17,411 nucleotides of DNA from assembly GCA_016618085.1 (NCBI GenBank), contig JABLTG010000268.1:1-17411 (forward strand), read 5' to 3'. The position numbers and the translations under genes were made by a program. The stretch is from Neovahlkampfia damariscottae (taxonomy: Eukaryota; Heterolobosea; Selenaionea; Neovahlkampfiida; Neovahlkampfiidae). The notes below the pieces were generated by a model that saw nothing but the letters and a program-made list of their open reading frames with translations, was not told where the DNA came from and did not search any database. This document shows positions 16,552-17,411 of this stretch, one piece after another; the stretch's first letter is position 1, and every line of letters begins with the position of its first letter.

Positions 16552-17411
16552 TCTGATTAATCAGACCAGATATTAACATCAAGGTTTCTTTCGGGATAGG
16601 ACCGTCGCCAGCAGTACCGGCAGTTTTTGGATTTCCAATAAAATTTTGTATATTCATCAGAAATATATTTCTTGCTCCATTATAATCTCTTGGAAGAGAA
16701 AAATTACAATATTTACAATTGAAATGATCTTTTTTTCCAAGTTTCCAATCTATTTTTCCACATGATCCACATGTACAACTGGTATAATGTTCTGAAACTT
16801 CATGTACTTGAACAGAATCTTTTTGAGCAAGATGTTTTAGTGTTTGACAAAATTGAAAATGAGACCAATGAAGCATTTTTCTCACTGTTGTACTATGAAT
16901 TTTTCTTTCCCATTTTTTAATCATTCCTTTGACTGGAAATTTTGAAATCAAAATTTCATCATTATTTTCACAAAGATCTTTGGAAACACTTTTATGAAAT
17001 GCTTCTTTCAATCCTTGAATTCAGTTTTGATATTTTTGATATTTTTTCTTCAATTTATATCTTTTTTTTTTTAATTTTTTTATTTCTTCTTTTGACATTT
17101 TATCATTAGACTTATTTTTATCAATCTCAGATTGAATTTTATCACATTTCAACGCATTTTTAAATAATTTTGAAACATCACTTTTTCCATATTCCGTAAA
17201 TTTTCCAAAGTTATTAAATCCTGTTTGAAATGTTCTCACTCCAGGATCAAGTGCAATAATTTTTTTCTCTTTTTCATCTTTTTTCTTAATTTTTGCAACA
17301 AATGGAATAATCATATAATATCTTCCATGTTGATATTTTAAAATACAAGTTCTATCACTTGATTCTTTACCAACTACATTAGATAATCTTTTAATTTCTC
17401 TTTTTTGAGCA
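16529..17411 (-). pseudogene. TnpB/Fanzor-type RuvC nuclease, 5' part outside window, in-frame stop
   Basis: The frame is open from the right edge of the window to the stop at 16529, with one TGA at 17023..17021. RuvC-I is IIALDPGVRTFQTGF with its catalytic Asp. A Lys-rich helical segment leads to the TGA. After it come ILISKFPVKGMI, HSTTVRKMLHWSHFQF, the zinc finger CTCGSCG...CKYC, and RuvC-III LPRDYNGARNIFL with its Asp. The usual RuvC-II Glu position (the E-x-L-x-V-x-x-M motif of TnpB) is Lys here (SKFPVKGM); a Glu in VSEHYTS just before the zinc finger may replace it, as in the rearranged sites described for some TnpB and Fanzor proteins. TnpB/Fanzor proteins are RNA-guided DNA nucleases carried by IS607/IS605-like and eukaryotic elements. 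Since TGA ends a host gene here, the stop probably inactivates the gene. Confidence 0.8.
16552..16625 (-). other. GC-rich, palindromic 3' end of nuclease ORF
   Basis: The last 25 codons include a strongly GC-rich stretch (about 16590-16625, encoding TAGTAGDGPIP). It is followed by the perfect 14-bp palindrome TCTGATTAATCAGA (16552-16565). In TnpB elements the guide RNA scaffold overlaps the 3' end of the ORF and runs past it; composition and position suggest the same here. This is inference from position and base content only. Confidence 0.3.

Noticed and set aside
17021-17023. TGA read as a sense codon (alternative genetic code)
   Set aside because: TGA is the natural end of the RGS gene at 13785, and TAA and TAG end other genes, so a code change is not supported.

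Overview
This window looks like nuclear DNA of a compact, very AT-rich microbial eukaryote. Most protein genes are cut by tiny GT..AG introns: I place 18 or 19, nearly all 28-40 nt, usually with GTAA donors and (T)AAAG or TAG acceptors. Joining exons across them restores full-length conserved proteins. TAA, TAG and TGA all end genes, so the standard code applies. The proteins (IBA57, PTGES2-like, DPP8/9-like, glutaminyl cyclase, LIM, RGS, tectonin, DUF4116) fit a mitochondriate protist. The style would suit an amoeboid lineage (Amoebozoa, Heterolobosea or similar), but the species cannot be fixed from this window.

Layout. 1-1104 is the 3' part of an intronless, visibly less AT-rich gene resembling viral or phage fibre proteins, probably horizontally acquired. 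1419-2176 (-) is a multi-pass membrane protein. 2177-2829 is gene-poor and holds two perfect-arm hairpins of about 68 bp. 2830-5364 (+) holds a small Lys-rich gene, a PTGES2-like gene that overlaps it, and the Fe-S assembly factor IBA57. 5374-7585 (-) holds a small membrane-anchored protein, a DUF4116 repeat protein and a SHOCT-domain protein. 7586-7929 has a possible C/D box snoRNA. 7930-10247 (-) is a five-exon DPP8/9-like dipeptidyl peptidase, divergent across 49 bp from a membrane-anchored glutaminyl cyclase (10297-11464, +). 11559-13771 (+) is an unusual tectonin-LIM-coiled-coil protein with a duplicated SHOCT-like C-terminus, tail-to-tail (13 bp) with an RGS-domain gene (13785-15474, -).

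15664-17411 is the odd end of the window. It contains a decayed host-like gene with a stop and a frameshift, an array of about nine ~19.5-bp units with internal dyads, a 55-codon ORF, and the 3' part of a TnpB/Fanzor-type RuvC nuclease gene interrupted by one in-frame TGA. The GC-rich, palindromic 3' end of the nuclease ORF plus the array is the best candidate for an associated guide-RNA or terminal region of a mobile element.

Every intact host gene start that I can place (11 of 11, counting the decayed gene) has a CCAAT/ATTGG motif, often ATTGGTCAA, 3-75 bp before the ATG, sometimes only 3-12 bp before it. This looks like a core-promoter element lying at or near the transcription start. The host genes do not form one pathway. 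Several act at mitochondria (IBA57, PTGES2-like), in peptide processing (DPP8/9, glutaminyl cyclase) or in signalling and the cytoskeleton (RGS, LIM).
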